This document shows positions 8,572 through 16,339 of a stretch of DNA of 64,000 bases, in pieces. Numbering within the stretch: position 1 is the first letter of the stretch; each line of letters starts with the position of its first letter. The notes beneath the pieces are model-generated. The model searched no databases. It worked only from the letters and a program-made list of their open reading frames with translations, and was not told where the DNA came from. Source of the stretch: an uncultured Psychrobacter sp. (GTDB lineage Bacteria; Pseudomonadota; Gammaproteobacteria; Pseudomonadales; Moraxellaceae); assembly GCA_947495055.1 (NCBI GenBank), contig CANLXO010000005.1, forward strand, positions 124,001 to 188,000, read 5' to 3'. The position numbers were made by a program, and so were the translations under genes.

Positions 8572-9375
8572 TTAGGCAGGCAGCATCACCTCAGAATTAA
8601 AGGTTTTAAGCTTTTCATAACGTTGCTCACAGCGCGCGTCTGCATCCATATCAACAAGTTCATTCAACTGCTCAGTAATCAGCTCTTTTAGCGCGTTCAT
8701 AACTGGCTGCGGATGGATATGCGCGCCCTCGCCTTCTTCAATAACCGCGTCAATAAGTCCTAGCTGATACAAGTTAATGGCATTAAGCTTTAGCGCTTCG
8801 CTAGCGTCTTTGGCTTTTTCAGCGGTTTTCCATAGAATAGAGGCGCAGCCCTCAGGAGAGATAACTGAATAGATGCTGTTTTGGAGCATATTGACTTTGT
8901 CACCAACGCCAATAGCTAGTGCACCACCTGAGCCGCCTTCACCGATAATCGTCACGATAATTGGTACTTTAAGGCTTGAGAATACCGCAATACTCTCAGC
9001 GATCGCTTGCGCTTGTCCGCGCTCTTCTGCGCCAATACCAGGATAGGCGCCTTGCGTATCGACAAAGGTCATCACAGGAATATTAAAGCGCTCAGCCATT
9101 TTGACCAGACGGATCACTTTGCGATAGCCTTCAGGATTTGCCATGCCAAAATTATGAGCGATGCGCTCGCGCGTACTACGCCCGCGGTGTTGACCAACTA
9201 CCATAACCGGCTCGCCATTGAAGCGCGCAAGGCCTCCGATGATCGCCTTGTCATCAGCAAAAGCTCGATCGCCATGAAGTGCGTCAAACTCTGTGAATAA
9301 TTGATTGACGTAGTCCATAAACAATGGACGTTTGGCATGACGTGCCAGTTGTACGCTATCCCAGACGGTACTCAT
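8572..9375 (-). CDS. accA: Acetyl-CoA carboxylase carboxyltransferase, alpha subunit (short form)
   Basis: AccA with AccD transfers the carboxyl group from biotin to acetyl-CoA, making malonyl-CoA for fatty acid synthesis. The core is well conserved: [10 protein letters not shown] at the start, [43 protein letters not shown] and [11 protein letters not shown]. It has 267 residues against ~319 in E. coli. The missing part is the N-terminal ~50-residue helical segment. The upstream frame is open for about 25 codons but has no ATG, GTG or TTG before a stop, so the short start is real. Acinetobacter AccA is short in the same way, so this is a lineage trait and not a truncation. Confidence 0.95.
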   Translation of the reverse strand: MSTVWDSVQLARHAKRPLFMDYVNQLFTEFDALHGDRAFADDKAIIGGLARFNGEPVMVVGQHRGRSTRERIAHNFGMANPEGYRKVIRLVKMAERFNIPVMTFVDTQGAYPGIGAEERGQAQAIAESIAVFSSLKVPIIVTIIGEGGSGGALAIGVGDKVNMLQNSIYSVISPEGCASILWKTAEKAKDASEALKLNAINLYQLGLIDAVIEEGEGAHIHPQPVMNALKELITEQLNELVDMDADARCEQRYEKLKTFNSEVMLPA

Positions 9376-9680
9376 AGACTTATCCTTTTTGTCATTTTTC
9401 TGTGATGACTGATATGATCTAGGCGCTATTGCAATACAAAGCGCTATTGTTAATTAGGGCATTCAACCACTATCAGCATCATGGCAGTACAGTTGTAAAC
9501 TCAATAAAAACTATAGTAGCACATCTTATAAGCTATGGCATTAGCACAACTTTACGTTATTGACATTTATAACGTCATGCTTATCTATCGTTCAAAAGAA
9601 TAATGACGTTTACAGGTAACGGATTTCTAGCAATTTTATAATGTATAACTTTTCAATGTATAAAAGCGATGAGTCATATT
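9376..9680. other. Intergenic region between ppx and accA
   Basis: No gene is supported. It must contain the accA promoter near its left end. A short direct repeat GCGCTATTG occurs near 9423 and 9441. The tandem repeat at 9681-9760 borders it on the right. Confidence 0.5.
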
Positions 9681-9760
9681 ATTTATCCGCTTTAACAGTT
9701 ATCTACTTCAGTGATTATCCACTTCAATAATTATCCGCTTCAATAATTATCCGCTTCAAC
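9681..9760 (-). repeat. Five 16-bp tandem repeats across the ppx stop codon
   Basis: Exactly five 16-bp units run from 9681 to 9760. The three nearest the gene are the most alike (TTATCCGCTTCAA core on the plus strand), with divergence increasing away from ppx. Read in the ppx direction, the first unit (9745-9760) encodes the last residues and the stop TGA (9740-9742) lies in the second unit. The period is not a multiple of three, so the copied unit is read in a shifted frame that supplies the stop. Confidence 0.95.
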
Positions 9761-11275
9761 AATGTCAAGCTTGACGCCCCACTTAGCGAATTGATCAGTC
9801 TCCGCATAAAGATCGGTAAGCAAAGACGTATAGTGCTCGTTACCATTGGTCACCGTAATTTGCCAGTGATTGCTCTTAATCACCTTAATACTCATTGTCG
9901 GCGGAATATATTCGCTGCGACCGTGATGGGCTAATACGGCTAGCCGAAGCAGCAGGCACAGATACACTAAGGAATCACCGCCAATGCTGCAAGCCTGCTC
10001 AAGCGCATCGGATTTAAGCCGCCGCCTGTGGCTAAGTGCCAGCTGCGCCATACGCTTTTGGTCCACTTGTGAGAACCCTGGAATATCTGAATGCTCTAAC
10101 AAATAGGCACTATGTTTGTGATAACCGCTATGACTAATCGCTAGACCCACCTCATGCAAATAAGCGGCGCGGCGCAATAGGTCAGCGTCATCGGTATTTA
10201 ATTTTAAATCTTTTGCCACTTGTTCAAAGAGTAGATGGCTACTCTTGACCACTTGCTTGGCTTGTTTTTTATCGACCGAATAACGCTTGATGAGTGCCAG
10301 CACGCTACGATCGCGCACATCTTCACTGCTAAAGCGCCCAAGCATGTCATACATCACCCCTTCTCGCAGCGCGCCATCTGAATAGGTCAACGTCTCAATC
10401 CCAAGTACTTTCATAACCGCGCGCAGTACCGCCACCCCTGCTGGGAACACCGCTTTTCGGTGCTCTTTGACGCCTTCTAAGTCGATATCGTCAACGTTAC
10501 CTATTTTAGTTAACAGCTTTTCAAGCTTTTTGAGACCCTGATACGTCACGCGCTCTTGATCATCAGACCAACCTTTTGATACCAGCACATTACGCACCGC
10601 CTTAATCGTGCCGCTTGAGCCGATTACACTGCTCCAGCCCGCTTTTTGGTAGCGACCATTAATCGCCAGCACCTCTTTACGCGCCGCGCCAATAGCTTTG
10701 GTAAAGGCGTCTTTGGTGATTTGGCCATCAGCAAAGAACTTTTGAGTGAAGGCGACGCAGCCCATTTGCAAGCTCTCAGTGAGTATCGGCTCAAAACCTT
10801 GACCAATGATGAACTCAGTCGAGCCGCCGCCAATATCTATAACCAGACGCTTATCGCTACTGGCATTGGTGTGCGAGACGCCCAAATAGATCAGACGTGC
10901 CTCTTCGCGACCAGCGATAATCTCAATAGGTTTGGGCAATATCTCATTAGCACGAGCGATAAAGTCGTTGGCGTTTTTGGCTTGGCGTAGGGCATTGGTC
11001 GCAACGATACGCACGCGCGCAGGTGGTACCGCATCAAGACGCGCCACGAACCGACTCAAACAATCCAAACCTCGGCGAGCGGCTGCCGCACTTAATATAT
11101 TGTGCTCATCTAACCCTGCTGCTAATTGTACCTTTTCAGACATGGAGACTACTTTTCGTACCTCACCATGATCAAGACGAGCAATCGCTAAATGAAAACT
11201 GTTGGAGCCGATATCAATAGCAGCCATCAATTCATCTTCGGCAAGCGGCGGATTGGTAAGGTAGTTGTTGGGCAT
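9740..11275 (-). CDS. ppx: Exopolyphosphatase, Ppx/GppA family
   Basis: Ppx removes terminal phosphates from polyphosphate; relatives also hydrolyse pppGpp. The 511-residue protein shows the actin-like ATPase pattern: MAAIDIGSNSFHLAIARL near residue 18, and DIGGGSTEFIIG near residue 145, followed by an HD-like C-terminal half (AAYLHEVGLAISHSGYHKHSAYL near residues 390-410). This is the E. coli Ppx/GppA architecture. It is transcribed alone, divergent from the DUF962 gene. The last five residues (EADNY) lie in a tandem repeat that continues past the stop. Ppx and GppA functions cannot be told apart by eye. Confidence 0.92.
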   Translation of the reverse strand: MPNNYLTNPPLAEDELMAAIDIGSNSFHLAIARLDHGEVRKVVSMSEKVQLAAGLDEHNILSAAAARRGLDCLSRFVARLDAVPPARVRIVATNALRQAKNANDFIARANEILPKPIEIIAGREEARLIYLGVSHTNASSDKRLVIDIGGGSTEFIIGQGFEPILTESLQMGCVAFTQKFFADGQITKDAFTKAIGAARKEVLAINGRYQKAGWSSVIGSSGTIKAVRNVLVSKGWSDDQERVTYQGLKKLEKLLTKIGNVDDIDLEGVKEHRKAVFPAGVAVLRAVMKVLGIETLTYSDGALREGVMYDMLGRFSSEDVRDRSVLALIKRYSVDKKQAKQVVKSSHLLFEQVAKDLKLNTDDADLLRRAAYLHEVGLAISHSGYHKHSAYLLEHSDIPGFSQVDQKRMAQLALSHRRRLKSDALEQACSIGGDSLVYLCLLLRLAVLAHHGRSEYIPPTMSIKVIKSNHWQITVTNGNEHYTSLLTDLYAETDQFAKWGVKLDIVEADNY

Positions 11276-11610
11276 AAAAAGCGGTTACCGTAGGTTGCAG
11301 GTTGAATGCCTCAAACAATCAACGAAAAGAGATACAAATAACCTCAAACCCTGATTGTAAGGTATCAAGCGTTATCAATGAGTGCTGTCATTAAAGCATT
11401 TATGCCCAATAGGGGCAAGCGCTCGACTGTCCTATATATTCAAGAGCGGATATGAGATTTAGCTATTGCGATGTGCTAGGTTATATCGCATCATCGATTG
11501 AAAATAACTGGGATGTCATAAACAACAATTACTTAGCCTTAATTTTGTTATATGATAATGATCTATCTACACCCTTTATAACGCATAAAAAGACGAGCAA
11601 GGACGCTACT
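11276..11610. other. Intergenic region between ppx and the DUF962 gene
   Basis: This holds divergent promoters by position. The reading frame of the downstream gene is open back to 11452, but it lacks conserved sequence and a ribosome site there. No other feature is seen. Confidence 0.5.
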
Positions 11611-12009
11611 ATGAACACTCAAACCAAACACACCGTTTTTAGCCGTACAGACCTAGAGACCAACAACAAAATCAGAAACGTCAAACCAACTGAGCAAAGG
11701 TTTTATGACTTCTATTTAGAAGAGCATCAAAACATAGCTTGTCGGCGCTTGCATTTTGCGGGCAGTAGTTTTGGTTTATTAGGCTTGGCAAAATCTATCA
11801 AAACCCGTTCGCCAAAACCTCTACTCAAAGGGATTGCCGCAGGCTATGGCTGTGCTTGGGTCGGACATTTTTTCTTTGAAAAAAACAAACCTGCCTCGTT
11901 TAAATTTCCGCTCAAAAGCTTCGCTAGTGATTTTCGGATGTATGGCGATGTACTACGCGGCAGATTAAGCCTAAAAGATACTAAGTTTGATAAGATCAAA
12001 CAGCGATAA
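11611..12009 (+). CDS. DUF962 (Mpo1-like) protein
   Basis: This 132-residue protein belongs to the DUF962 family, whose yeast member Mpo1 is an Fe2+-dependent dioxygenase of 2-hydroxy fatty acids. The family pattern is seen in FYDFYLEEHQNIACRRLHFAG (two stretches, residues ~30-50), with conserved His residues in EEHQ, RLHFAG and VGHFFFEKNKPA, and two hydrophobic stretches. The start at 11611 is chosen for its AAGGA site seven bases upstream; a longer frame to 11452 has none. It is a single-gene unit ending at a hairpin terminator. The substrate in bacteria is unknown. Confidence 0.8.
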   Translation: MNTQTKHTVFSRTDLETNNKIRNVKPTEQRFYDFYLEEHQNIACRRLHFAGSSFGLLGLAKSIKTRSPKPLLKGIAAGYGCAWVGHFFFEKNKPASFKFPLKSFASDFRMYGDVLRGRLSLKDTKFDKIKQR

Positions 12010-12013
12010 GTTT

Positions 12014-12060
12014 TTATCCGTCAGCAACTCTTTATTCGTCGGCCCTATTATCCGTCAGCT
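12014..12060. repeat. Degenerate tandem repeat after the DUF962 stop
   Basis: Three imperfect copies of a TTATCCGTCAGC-like word begin at 12014, 12032 and 12048 (spacing 18 and 16), starting 5 bases after the stop codon. Confidence 0.6.
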
Positions 12061-12072
12061 TTTACCTGACAC

Positions 12073-12107
12073 AAAAAAGCCAGTACGTTTTATCGTACTG
12101 GCTTTCT
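12073..12107. terminator. Bidirectional terminator between the DUF962 gene and hemL
   Basis: A 12-bp perfect stem (AAAGCCAGTACG and its complement) with a TTTTAT loop and A/T runs on both sides lies between convergent genes. Confidence 0.85.
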
Positions 12108-12131
12108 TCTTATGACATTTTAGATCAAAAA

Positions 12132-13433
12132 CTAACCTTTTGCCATTTGAGCAAAGATCTCATCAGCCGCTTTGACCGAAGCATCCAGATCTTCATCACT
12201 GTGCTTGATAGACATAAAGCCTGCTTCATAAGCAGAAGGCGCAAGATAAATACCACGATCTAGCATACCGTGAAAGAAAGTATTGAACACGTCCATATCG
12301 CACGCAGTCACATCATCAAAATCAAGCGGTGTTGGAGTATCAGCATCTTTTACAAAGAACATGCCGAACATGCCGCCAAGCTTATTGGTACGCAGATTGA
12401 TACCGTGCTTGTCGGCAGAGGCTTGAATACCATCGACTAAATGGTCGACTTTGGCAGAGAGCTCCTCATAGAAGCCATCAACAGTTAAGTCCTCAAACAT
12501 CGCGATACCTGCCCGCATGGCAAGCGGGTTGCCTGACAATGTACCCGCTTGATAGACGCCGCCCATCGGTGCGATATATTCCATAATCTCTTGCTTACCG
12601 CCAAAAGCGCCAACCGGCAGGCCTGCCCCAATGATTTTGCCAAAACACGTCAAATCAGGCTGAATGCCAAAGTGCGCTTGCGCGCCGCCAAGTCCAACGC
12701 GAAAGCCCGTCATCACCTCATCAAAGATCAGAACCGCACCATGCGCTGTGCACTGCTCGCGCAGGGTATCGTGAAAACTCTGCTCTGGGATGACCATGTT
12801 CATGTTACCGGCGATGGGTTCCACGATAACGCAAGCAATCTCGTCGCCCCATTTCTCGAAGCACTCTTTGATCGCATCTGGGTTATTAAAGGGAATGGTA
12901 ATGGTATGCTTAGCAAAATCAGCGGGCACGCCTTTGGAGGTGGGCTCACCGATATCGAGCATGCCAGAGCCTGCCTTGACTAGCAGACTATCTGAGTGCC
13001 CATGATAGCAGCCTTCGAACTTGACGATTTTGTCGCGTCCTGTATAGCCGCGCGCTAGGCGAATAGCACTCATCGTCGCCTCAGTACCTGAGCTGGTCAT
13101 GCGTATCATCTCAACGCTTGGTACGATCTCGCATATCTTATCAGCGACAGTCGTTTCAAACGGCGTTGGTGTCCCAAAACTGAGACCATCATCGGCGGCT
13201 TTTTTGACGGCATCGATTACCTTTGGGTGGGCATGCCCCAAAATCATTGGCCCCCAAGAACCGATGTAATCGATATAGGCGTTGTCTTCGGTATCATAGA
13301 TTTTGCTGCCCTTGGCACGGTGCATAAATACAGGCGTACCGCCGACTCCAGCAAAGGCGCGAACGGGTGAATTGACCCCACCTGGTATGTGCTTGCGGGC
13401 TTGGGCAAAGAGTTGTTCGTTTTTAGTGCTCAT
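12132..13433 (-). CDS. hemL: Glutamate-1-semialdehyde 2,1-aminomutase
   Basis: HemL makes 5-aminolevulinate from glutamate-1-semialdehyde in the C5 route to haem. It is a PLP enzyme of aminotransferase class III with 433 residues, the usual length. The PLP lysine is K266 in [17 protein letters not shown]. Other signatures are [34 protein letters not shown] and [11 protein letters not shown]. It has a good ribosome site (AAAGG) before the ATG. It stands alone between a shared terminator and the phnA-like gene 138 bases upstream. Confidence 0.97.
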   Translation of the reverse strand: MSTKNEQLFAQARKHIPGGVNSPVRAFAGVGGTPVFMHRAKGSKIYDTEDNAYIDYIGSWGPMILGHAHPKVIDAVKKAADDGLSFGTPTPFETTVADKICEIVPSVEMIRMTSSGTEATMSAIRLARGYTGRDKIVKFEGCYHGHSDSLLVKAGSGMLDIGEPTSKGVPADFAKHTITIPFNNPDAIKECFEKWGDEIACVIVEPIAGNMNMVIPEQSFHDTLREQCTAHGAVLIFDEVMTGFRVGLGGAQAHFGIQPDLTCFGKIIGAGLPVGAFGGKQEIMEYIAPMGGVYQAGTLSGNPLAMRAGIAMFEDLTVDGFYEELSAKVDHLVDGIQASADKHGINLRTNKLGGMFGMFFVKDADTPTPLDFDDVTACDMDVFNTFFHGMLDRGIYLAPSAYEAGFMSIKHSDEDLDASVKAADEIFAQMAKG

Positions 13434-13571
13434 AATGTACCTTTATTTTGTTTTACTTTTAAATTCAAAGTGAGTTCTACACTCATGATTTGAGTATTTG
13501 CTTATAAAATTATGTTGTAAAAAAGACTCTTATTACTTTTGTAACAACATAAGTTTGATAGCGCTAGCCGT

Positions 13572-13928
13572 TTACGCTTTTTTGACCACTGATGATTTAA
13601 GCTTCATCTGTCCAAAGCCGTCTAATTTACAGTCGATATCATGACCATCTACAGGATCATCAAGCAGGCGAATGCTCTTGGCTTTGGTGCCGACTTTGAT
13701 AACTATCGACGAGCCTTTTACCTTTAGATCTTTGATGACGGTGACCGCATCCCCATCTTGCAACGCATTACCTACCGCATCACGTACGATGCCATCCTCT
13801 TGCGTTTTTGCGTCAGCCGCATCACTCTCAGCTGCCGTCCATTCATGAGCGCACATTGGACATACAAGCAGCGCGCCATCTTCATAAGTGTAATCAGCCG
13901 CGCATTTGGGACAATTAGGTAAGCTCAT
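13572..13928 (-). CDS. PhnA/YjdM family zinc-ribbon protein
   Basis: This 118-residue protein has an N-terminal zinc ribbon (C7-x2-C10 and C23-x2-C26 in NCPKCA and CPMCAHEW), then a compact domain with [16 protein letters not shown] and a basic C-terminal end. It matches the PhnA/YjdM family. Despite the name, the family is no longer thought to act in phosphonate breakdown; its role is unknown, with YjdM linked to stress survival in E. coli. It is a single gene facing hemL with no phosphonate genes nearby. Confidence 0.88.
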   Translation of the reverse strand: MSLPNCPKCAADYTYEDGALLVCPMCAHEWTAAESDAADAKTQEDGIVRDAVGNALQDGDAVTVIKDLKVKGSSIVIKVGTKAKSIRLLDDPVDGHDIDCKLDGFGQMKLKSSVVKKA

Positions 13929-14170
13929 AGCAGTCTCGCAGCTCGTTATTAATAGAGTATTTTATGGCCCTCATTGTAGCGCAAATCCGCTATTTTAACC
14001 AATGAGTCAGGTTACGATAAGATGTATTACTAAATCGTTACGATAAGTGAGACATCTCTTTTGTGCTCACTTTTTGTGCTACTCTCCATATTAAGCTGTC
14101 ATTTAGCTCCCCACACAATTAACCTTTAACTAAATTGATAAACATACCGTTTGTATTAGGAATAATAACA

Positions 14171-14902
14171 ATGACTGACTCTCACTTACCGCTGTTTTCT
14201 CAGATCACCATCGAAGGCGAGGATGCCGAAAAATTCTTGCAAGGTCAAATTACTATTGATGTGACCAAGCTTGGGCTAAGCTATCAGCCAACTGCACTTA
14301 GCAATCTAAAAGGCCGTATCGAGTTTGGCTTATGGATCAAAAAGCAAGACGAGAAGCAGTACGATGTAGTGATTAGTACTGATTGCGTCGACGCTTTGCT
14401 GGCGCATTTAAACAAATTTGGTGCGTTCTCCAAGTTTACAACCAGCGCACCTGTCACGATTTACCCTTGTGTACTTGATCATGAGCCGACCTTTAGCCAT
14501 AGCTCAGATAACGCTGACGGACAACAATGGGCGGCGATAAGTATTGCTACTGGTAACTATTGGATAGTGGCTAAGACGCAAGGTGAGTTTCAACCGCAAG
14601 AATTGCGCTTGCATCAGCGCGGCGGTATGGACTACGACAAAGGCTGTTATCTAGGACAAGAAGTGATCGCTCGTATTTATTTTAAAGCGGCGCCAAAAGC
14701 ATTTTTGCACCGAGTTAAAGGCTCAGGTGAGACGCCTTTGGCAGGTGAGAAGCTGGGTAAAATACAAGTGGTCAATGCCATATCTACCGATACAGGGTTT
14801 GAGGCTTTAGTAGTGGCACGTCCTGAAGCTTTGGGTGATAGTGAGATGCGTGTTCTTGATCTGCCAGAGGCGCTACAAGCTGACGTGGCCCGACCTCAAT
14901 GA
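14171..14902 (+). CDS. ygfZ: Folate-binding protein YgfZ (Fe-S cluster assembly/repair)
   Basis: YgfZ is a tetrahydrofolate-binding protein related to GcvT that helps build or maintain certain Fe-S enzymes such as MiaB. The 243-residue protein has the family signature with the key Cys (DKGCYLGQEVIAR near residue 157-169) and an N-terminal region LQGQITIDVTKL typical of the family. The ATG at 14171 is chosen: it has an AGGA site about ten bases upstream and begins the conserved part, while a longer frame starts with TTG. dadA follows 53 bases later. Confidence 0.9.
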   Translation: MTDSHLPLFSQITIEGEDAEKFLQGQITIDVTKLGLSYQPTALSNLKGRIEFGLWIKKQDEKQYDVVISTDCVDALLAHLNKFGAFSKFTTSAPVTIYPCVLDHEPTFSHSSDNADGQQWAAISIATGNYWIVAKTQGEFQPQELRLHQRGGMDYDKGCYLGQEVIARIYFKAAPKAFLHRVKGSGETPLAGEKLGKIQVVNAISTDTGFEALVVARPEALGDSEMRVLDLPEALQADVARPQ

Positions 14903-14955
14903 TACAACTTAATCATCAATATAAATAAAAAAAGGTACTAACTAAAGGGAGGCTT

Positions 14956-16281
14956 ATGACGCACATCGCGGTACTAGGAGCAGGCGTAGTCGGTATCACT
15001 ACCGCATGGTACCTACGTCAAGCCGGCTTCGATGTGACAGTTATCGAGCGCGAATCAGCGCCTGGTATACAGACTTTATTTGCAAGTGGCGCTTTATCAG
15101 TAGGGGGTATGAATCCGTGGGCTAATCTTAAAACCCCACTTGCCACCCTTAAAGGATTTTTTCGAGAAGATGCGCCGCTCTTGTATCACCTGCGCGCTGA
15201 TAAATCACAGCGCCAATGGGCACTACAGTTTTTGCGTGAGCGCCGCGCTGAGCAAGCAGATGCCAATTTGACTCAAATGGTGCGCTTAGGACTCTACTCG
15301 CAAACCGCTTTAAAACAGTTGCGCGTAGATACTGATCTCAGCTATGAGCACAAAACTCGCGGCGTCATGCATTTTTATACTCATCAGGCGTATTTTGAAG
15401 CAGCGGCTGAGCCAACTAAGCGGCTACAAGAATTAAGCTGTGAGCGCCGCTTTATCGATATTAATAATGCGGCAAGTTTGGAGCCTGCGCTATACCCTGT
15501 TGCTCATAGGCTCGTTGGTGCAACCTTTACGAGCTGCGATGAGTCAGGCAATCCGTACCTGTTCACTCAGCGCTTGACTGAAAAGTGCATACTTGCAGGG
15601 GTGCGTTTTAAATATGATACCGAGGTCGTCGCCATCAGCAGGGATGACGATACGAGCAAATCTCGTGTCCACAGCATTACTATCCGTCCCATCGATGAAA
15701 ACGCGCAAACCTTTAGCGCGGACAGTTATGTATTAGCGCTTGGTCACGATAGCATGGCGCTTGTCAAACCTTTAGATATTCATCTACCTATTTTCGCTGC
15801 AAAGAGCTACTCTGCAACTTACAAGGTCAATCCGCGCGCGCCGCATTTAGCGCCTTTTATCAGCCTTATTGATGATGAGTACAAGCTCATTATATCGCGA
15901 ATGGGTGATAAACTACGAGTGACCAGCGCTATCGAATTTAGTGGTCATAGTTTGCCGCTCAATTTAGCGCAATGTGAAGCGATTACTGATCGTATTCAGC
16001 ATCTATTCCCCAAAGGCATCATCGCCAATTCGGCTAAGTACTGGGCGGGCATTCATCCGATGACTCCATCAAGTGTACCGTTAATTGGGCGCGCGCACGC
16101 AGGCTCTGTAAGGCGTGGTAGTCAGAACAGTGAGGCGACTTTTGAAAATTTATGGCTCAATACAGGACATGGTACGTTAGGCTGGACCTTTGCTTGTGGC
16201 TCCGCTAAAGCACTAAGTTTGCTGATGCAAGATAGAGTACCCGACATCGATTTTAACTTTGTCGGTATCTCACACTCTTAA
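14956..16281 (+). CDS. dadA: D-amino acid dehydrogenase, FAD-dependent (DadA-like)
   Basis: DadA oxidises D-amino acids (typically D-Ala) to 2-oxo acids and feeds electrons to the respiratory chain from the inner face of the membrane. The 441-residue protein opens with a dinucleotide-binding fold VLGAGVVGITTAWYLRQAG (residues 6-24) and E at the end of beta-2, and has the C-terminal WAGIHPMTPSSVPLIGRA and NTGHGTLGWTFACGS segments of the family. No alanine racemase gene (dadX) lies beside it. A strong GGGAGG site precedes the ATG. Assignment to DadA rather than another DAO-family oxidase rests on overall pattern. Confidence 0.87.
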   Translation: MTHIAVLGAGVVGITTAWYLRQAGFDVTVIERESAPGIQTLFASGALSVGGMNPWANLKTPLATLKGFFREDAPLLYHLRADKSQRQWALQFLRERRAEQADANLTQMVRLGLYSQTALKQLRVDTDLSYEHKTRGVMHFYTHQAYFEAAAEPTKRLQELSCERRFIDINNAASLEPALYPVAHRLVGATFTSCDESGNPYLFTQRLTEKCILAGVRFKYDTEVVAISRDDDTSKSRVHSITIRPIDENAQTFSADSYVLALGHDSMALVKPLDIHLPIFAAKSYSATYKVNPRAPHLAPFISLIDDEYKLIISRMGDKLRVTSAIEFSGHSLPLNLAQCEAITDRIQHLFPKGIIANSAKYWAGIHPMTPSSVPLIGRAHAGSVRRGSQNSEATFENLWLNTGHGTLGWTFACGSAKALSLLMQDRVPDIDFNFVGISHS

Positions 16282-16301
16282 AAAATAGAAAATCAGACAT
16301 T

Positions 16302-16334
16302 AAAAAGGGCGCTTACGGTTAAGCGCCCTTTTTG
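16302..16334. terminator. Bidirectional terminator between dadA and the molybdoenzyme gene
   Basis: A 13-bp perfect stem (AAAAAGGGCGCTT and complement) with a short loop lies between convergent genes, with T runs on both strands. Confidence 0.9.
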
Positions 16335-16339
16335 CATTT

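Noticed and set aside
8572..9375. accA as a truncated pseudogene
   Set aside because: All catalytic segments are intact and Acinetobacter has the same short form.
11452..11610. Longer start for the DUF962 protein
   Set aside because: No ribosome site at the upstream ATG, and the first 53 residues have no family match.
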